From: a bacterium
Lineage (GTDB): Bacteria; Patescibacteriota; Minisyncoccia; UBA6257; GWB1-50-10
Direction of reading: 5' to 3'
DNA: 6,955 bases
Assembly (NCBI GenBank): GCA_027310975.1
Contig: DAICZV010000034.1
Span: 1-6,955 of the forward strand
Shown: positions 5,801-6,955 of the stretch, piece after piece
Layout: each line of letters opens with the position of its first letter
Numbering within the stretch: position 1 is the stretch's first letter
Position numbers and translations under genes: made by a program
The notes under the pieces: generated by a model
Told to the model about the DNA's origin: nothing
What the model saw: the letters and a program-made list of their open reading frames with translations, nothing else
Database searches by the model: none

Positions 5801-6287
5801 CCAACACGAGATTGGAAGTTAGGCCATTGCGGCTGAAAACGGAACCCTCCACGCTTAAGTCGCCAGTCGGCGTGGCCGTTTTAACACCCACGCGCTGGTT
5901 TAGCGTATCCACATCAAAGACGGAAGCACTGCCGGAGGTCTGGACGCCTAAGGCGGCCGTCGTGTCCGTTGTGGGTTTGAAGAGGTATTGGTTATTAGAA
6001 CCAGAGACGGAGGAGCCGAAGGTGCCCTGAGTTAAGTAAGAGGCATTCATCTGCTGAGTGCCACCGCCGTAGGGCGTGCTTTGGCAGCCGCTCGCGAAAC
6101 AAATCTGGCCGGATGTAATGGTGGAAGTGCCAATGCCTAACCCGCTAAGGTTGTAAACGCCGTAATTTGTGGCATCTAAGTTGCCGCCCAATTGAGTGTC
6201 GGCGGCCAGAGCCACGCTAATCGTGCCCAGAGCGACTAGCAGGGCGACCAGCGTGCTAATTTTCAATTTCCAATTTTCAATTTTCAT
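2889..6287 (-). CDS. Exported fibre-like surface protein with carbohydrate-binding-like domain (1132 aa)
   Basis: Large secreted protein, probably a cell-surface fibre or adhesin. Residues 1-29 are a Sec signal peptide (n-region MKIENWKLKI, hydrophobic STLVALLVALGTISV, cleavage near ALA-AD). The rest is Gly/Ser/Thr/Asn rich with recurring (N)VGIGTxxP motifs (near residues 50, 361, 587, 675 and 878; variant RVGVKTATP near 132), a pattern familiar from phage tail-fibre-like and Patescibacteria surface proteins and suggesting a repetitive beta structure. Residues about 158-340 differ: LVLDPQFAHYSTYW, YKTYRFSIWIKENN and WYHKVGYLLPC resemble a jelly-roll carbohydrate-binding module; glycan binding is inference. 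Two about 60-residue modules (about 357-418 and 671-733) are near duplicates. The C-terminal part (about 989-1132, from PPYTIGGIKYATYN, with GVKEETTGVVNLKGG and SYRLTAPRFDYQG) is compact and non-repetitive, and resembles a C-terminal domain I recall from similar proteins. No transmembrane helix or LPXTG sorting motif is seen at the C-terminus, so attachment is unknown. The start is 7 bases after the stop of the 199-aa gene, without its own -10 box, so co-transcription is expected. Confidence 0.82.
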   Translation of the reverse strand: MKIENWKLKISTLVALLVALGTISVALAADTQLGGNLDATNYGVYNLSGLGIGTSTITSGQICFASGCQSTPYGGGTQQMNASYLTQGTFGSSVSGSNNQYLFKPTTDTTAALGVQTSGSASVFDVDTLNQRVGVKTATPTGDLSVEGSVFSRNGLTSNLVLDPQFAHYSTYWGNVAGGVQAIERLDNGQIVNGLDINTTGNVQVINNPVPVDPYKTYRFSIWIKENNTDSSLYFGMHAFNSALTQVNTYNSAGTGSINNYFWYGDLASTNVWYHKVGYLLPCNTANGWTNPPDTATNNFRMDCTTAFVKIRFLNFDAPSYGTGIGTDANFALPAIEEVQSASPTFSLNGSDYIIDPSGNVGIGTTTPAVPLSVVGAANFTGTVTAGGFSGPMSGTLSSANVSAGQFGGNTGGGDYVFPGKLYVGLYGYANQAGDLAVSRNAASSTGVVYFGNNSTHYLYYDGTNFNFSGGGLVVPTVNATGKIIYLNGTDRISDAVSTSYTRIQPQSSTLIIYNGGANNQNLLVYGASGSQGVQLAGSTSNPSLYGFGTGVSMSVYGGNVASANLTLDSTSNATKGYVILAPSGGNVGIGTTTPGYNLTVKGGTTQDFSIVDTGDVGFQMVAGGSINAFSIRTASGVAYLSTENSYGLALGVNTGTGGVVASTNGLYINASGNVGIATTTPAVPLSVVGDANFTGTVTAGGFSGPMSGTLSAGNISSGSFGASTGGGNYSFPASLNVVAGGLGVGTSTVQAAGNGYFTGALTAATLNTGQGANELYAMNQNVQTTDSPTFATGNFTGIVNVSSASTSNFGNGTTGSIKIGDGTISKTSGSSFNMNSGLVLVSSLSATTGAFSGAVTATSFGTGLVQSTASGNSYFTGGNVGIGTNGPSSPLQIGPASAAGSPTSNLFLSSSTGNAGIVFASYSARYSSPQNVGGIYALAGGGWYSAFDFKFNNAWGNPTIEGMTLASAGGGTPTLSVGSGTGKVSAGTVDPPYTIGGIKYATYNSAMTGVKEETTGVVNLKGGAATLDISSAPNGSDLWLWSQTTDLANEGLGNVVVLLTPSFDGRVWYEKQGMNIVIKSDVKSGQVSYRLTAPRFDYQGSPFLAPGTETYGNLRPASDASEGFNLDKLIK
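4090..4279 (-). repeat. Intragenic direct repeat, copy B (fibre module)
   Basis: This segment and 5035-5220 encode near-identical modules of the fibre protein: VGIxTTTPAVPLSVVGxANFT, then GTVTAGGFSGPMSGTLS, then xxGxFGxxTGGGxYxFP. The DNA is also closely similar, including long exact runs around GTGCCGCTCAT and GACGGCCGGGGTGGT. Both copies are in the same orientation about 940 bases apart, so recombination between them would remove or add about 313 residues in frame. Confidence 0.8.
5035..5220 (-). repeat. Intragenic direct repeat, copy A (fibre module)
   Basis: Partner of the segment at 4090-4279, covering about residues 357-418 of the fibre protein. The module is markedly G+C rich (41 of 60 bases in 5101-5160), whereas a nearby non-repeated stretch is not (24 of 60 in 4861-4920). 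This points to mosaic assembly of the gene, or to unequal constraint on the modules. Confidence 0.8.
6264..6284 (-). repeat. 7-base tandem repeat at the start of the fibre gene
   Basis: Three units in a row, CAATTTC, CAATTTT and CAATTTT on the plus strand, run up to the start codon (CAT at 6285-6287), and a degenerate CATTGAATTTT follows upstream. On the coding strand this gives ATGAAAATTGAAAATTGG and so on, encoding the signal peptide n-region MKIENWKLKI. I recall the same kind of AT-rich repeat heading exported proteins in Patescibacteria genomes; this is memory, not a search. Confidence 0.7.
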
Positions 6288-6294
6288 TGAATTT

Positions 6295-6894
6295 TCACTT
6301 CTGGTTCACGATGAGGGTGCCCGTCGGATTTCCGGAACAGACGTCTTTGCAATAGAACTGATACTGGCCGTAGTTAGATGGCTGAAACTGGGCGTGGGCC
6401 GTACCACCCTTTGGGGCAGTGAGGGTGACGCCGAAATCAGGGAAGAAGATGTTATATGTGCCGTCGGAGGCCGAGAGCGTGATATTGATGACGTCGCCCT
6501 GGTTCACCACTATCGTGTCGGGCGAGAATTTGCCGCCCGTGCCGGTCACGGTGAAATCGCGCGAAGCGATGGCTCCCGTTTGCTGAACGACCGTCGGCAC
6601 GGCCACGCCCGCCGGCGTGCCAGTGGCATTTAAACCGGGGGTCGCGATAGCCTGCTGGATCGCCTGGCGCGTTCCGCCCTGGACAGTCGGCAGAGCGTTA
6701 GAGACGTTGGGAGCGATATACCCGGCAGAGGTCGTTGTGGCTCCGGTTGAGGTGCCGGGCTGGCCCAGCCCCGTACCGGGCTTTACCTGCCACCAACCCA
6801 GGGAATTACCCAGAAGGAATATGGCGATAATGACCACCCCGACGATAGCTCCGGAGATGACGCCGCTTTTCCAACTAAATTGAGCTCCTTCCAT
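6295..6894 (-). CDS. Membrane-anchored cupredoxin-like protein (199 aa), first gene of the cluster
   Basis: Same plan as the 176-aa protein at 2088-2618: N-terminal helix (about residues 11-34, GVISGAIVGVVIIAIFLLGN followed by SLGW), a low-complexity Gly/Thr/Ala/Pro linker (about 38-105) and a C-terminal cupredoxin-like sandwich (about 111-197). Domain landmarks are GKFSPDTIVVNQGDVINITL (121-140), GTYNIFFPDFGVTLTAPKGG (145-164) and YGQYQFYCKDVCSGNPTGTLIV (175-196). Cys182 and Cys186 have the CxxxC spacing of the CuA site of COX2. However, the expected upstream His is Tyr147 and the downstream His and Met are absent, so a normal copper site is not present. The helix should sit in the cytoplasmic membrane with the domain outside. 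TGA ends it 7 bases before the fibre start, suggesting coupled expression. An extended -10 box 8 bases before the ATG makes it the first gene of the unit. Confidence 0.8.
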   Translation of the reverse strand: MEGAQFSWKSGVISGAIVGVVIIAIFLLGNSLGWWQVKPGTGLGQPGTSTGATTTSAGYIAPNVSNALPTVQGGTRQAIQQAIATPGLNATGTPAGVAVPTVVQQTGAIASRDFTVTGTGGKFSPDTIVVNQGDVINITLSASDGTYNIFFPDFGVTLTAPKGGTAHAQFQPSNYGQYQFYCKDVCSGNPTGTLIVNQK

Positions 6895-6902
6895 ATACCA
6901 TT

Positions 6903-6911
6903 ATTATAGCA
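6903..6911 (-). promoter_or_regulatory. Predicted extended -10 promoter of the fibre/cupredoxin cluster
   Basis: The minus strand reads TGCTATAAT, a perfect extended -10 element identical to the one at 2875-2883. Eight bases (AATGGTAT) separate it from the ATG at 6894, so the mRNA is probably leaderless or has one or two untranslated bases. A closer ATG at 6901 is followed by a stop after eight codons and is not the gene start. No clear -35 box is seen. Confidence 0.65.
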
Positions 6912-6928
6912 AAACAACGTTTGTAATT

Positions 6929-6955
6929 GGTAATTAGTAAGTGGTAATTAGTAAT
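6929..6955. repeat. Short AT-rich direct repeats upstream of the cluster
   Basis: GGTAATTAGTAA occurs at 6929-6940 and again at 6943-6954, a 14-base period, with a further partial match (GTAATTGG) just before. The array probably continues beyond the window edge. Its place upstream of the cluster promoter could be regulatory or simply a variable AT-rich intergenic repeat; nothing here decides. Confidence 0.6.

Noticed and set aside
5463..5822. 119-residue plus-strand ORF opposite the carbohydrate-binding-like domain
   Set aside because: The minus-strand reading has a continuous signal-peptide-bearing protein with coherent domains; this frame shows none.
2889..6287. Prophage tail-fibre region
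   Set aside because: The GIGTTTP repeats resemble tail fibres, but there is a Sec signal peptide, and no other phage structural, lysis or integration gene is present; a cellular surface protein fits better.
6196..6633. 145-residue plus-strand ORF across the fibre/cupredoxin junction
   Set aside because: It crosses two genes with clear domains on the other strand and has an Arg/Asp-rich composition typical of antisense frames.
2088..6894. Cytochrome oxidase CuA or plastocyanin-type electron-transfer genes
   Set aside because: The fold-like blocks and cysteines are there, but the His and Met copper ligands are missing in both paralogues and no oxidase subunits are present.

Overview
The window looks like a chromosomal accessory region of a Candidate Phyla Radiation (Patescibacteria, probably Parcubacteria-like) bacterium. 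This rests on protein style, not on a marker gene. The transposase has a form familiar from those genomes. The surface protein opens with MKIENWKLKI and carries 'NVGIGTTTP' repeats. There is also a lamin-tail protein with a Pro/Ala/Thr linker and a pair of membrane-anchored cupredoxin-like proteins. TGA is used as a stop at the ends of three genes (36 aa, 264 aa and 199 aa), which argues against the TGA=Gly code of Gracilibacteria/Absconditabacteria. Recognisable Shine-Dalgarno sequences are essentially absent.

Layout. Positions 1-906 hold a single-domain Y1 (HUH) transposase of the REP-associated type (RAYT) on the + strand, bracketed by two copies of a perfect 31-bp palindrome. The right copy is extended by A5/T5 into a terminator. 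Positions 938-1917 hold two minus-strand genes: a 36-aa single-helix membrane microprotein and a 264-aa secreted/anchored lamin-tail-domain protein, with a 15-bp inverted repeat between them that overlaps the end of the larger gene. Positions 1918-2087 are a non-coding junction with a perfect DnaA-box-like 9-mer, a third and fourth palindrome copy with opposite loop orientation, and a strong terminator between them. Positions 2088-6894 are one minus-strand gene cluster, read from right to left: a 199-aa anchored cupredoxin-like protein, a 1132-aa exported fibre-like surface protein, a 79-aa coiled-coil protein and a second, 176-aa, cupredoxin-like protein. Gaps between these genes are 7, 21 and 9 bases, and the terminator at 2027-2049 closes the cluster. 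The last 61 bases hold the cluster promoter and short AT-rich direct repeats. No stretch over 300 bases lacks a gene.

How the parts may work together. The four-gene cluster looks like a cell-surface module: two paralogous membrane-tethered cupredoxin folds that have lost the usual copper ligands, placed around a modular fibre/adhesin that contains a carbohydrate-binding-like domain, plus a small coiled-coil partner. The transposase and its palindromes form a separate layer, with palindromes sitting at transcription-unit boundaries. Four minus-strand genes have an exact TATAAT 6-8 bases before the ATG, the geometry expected of leaderless mRNAs.
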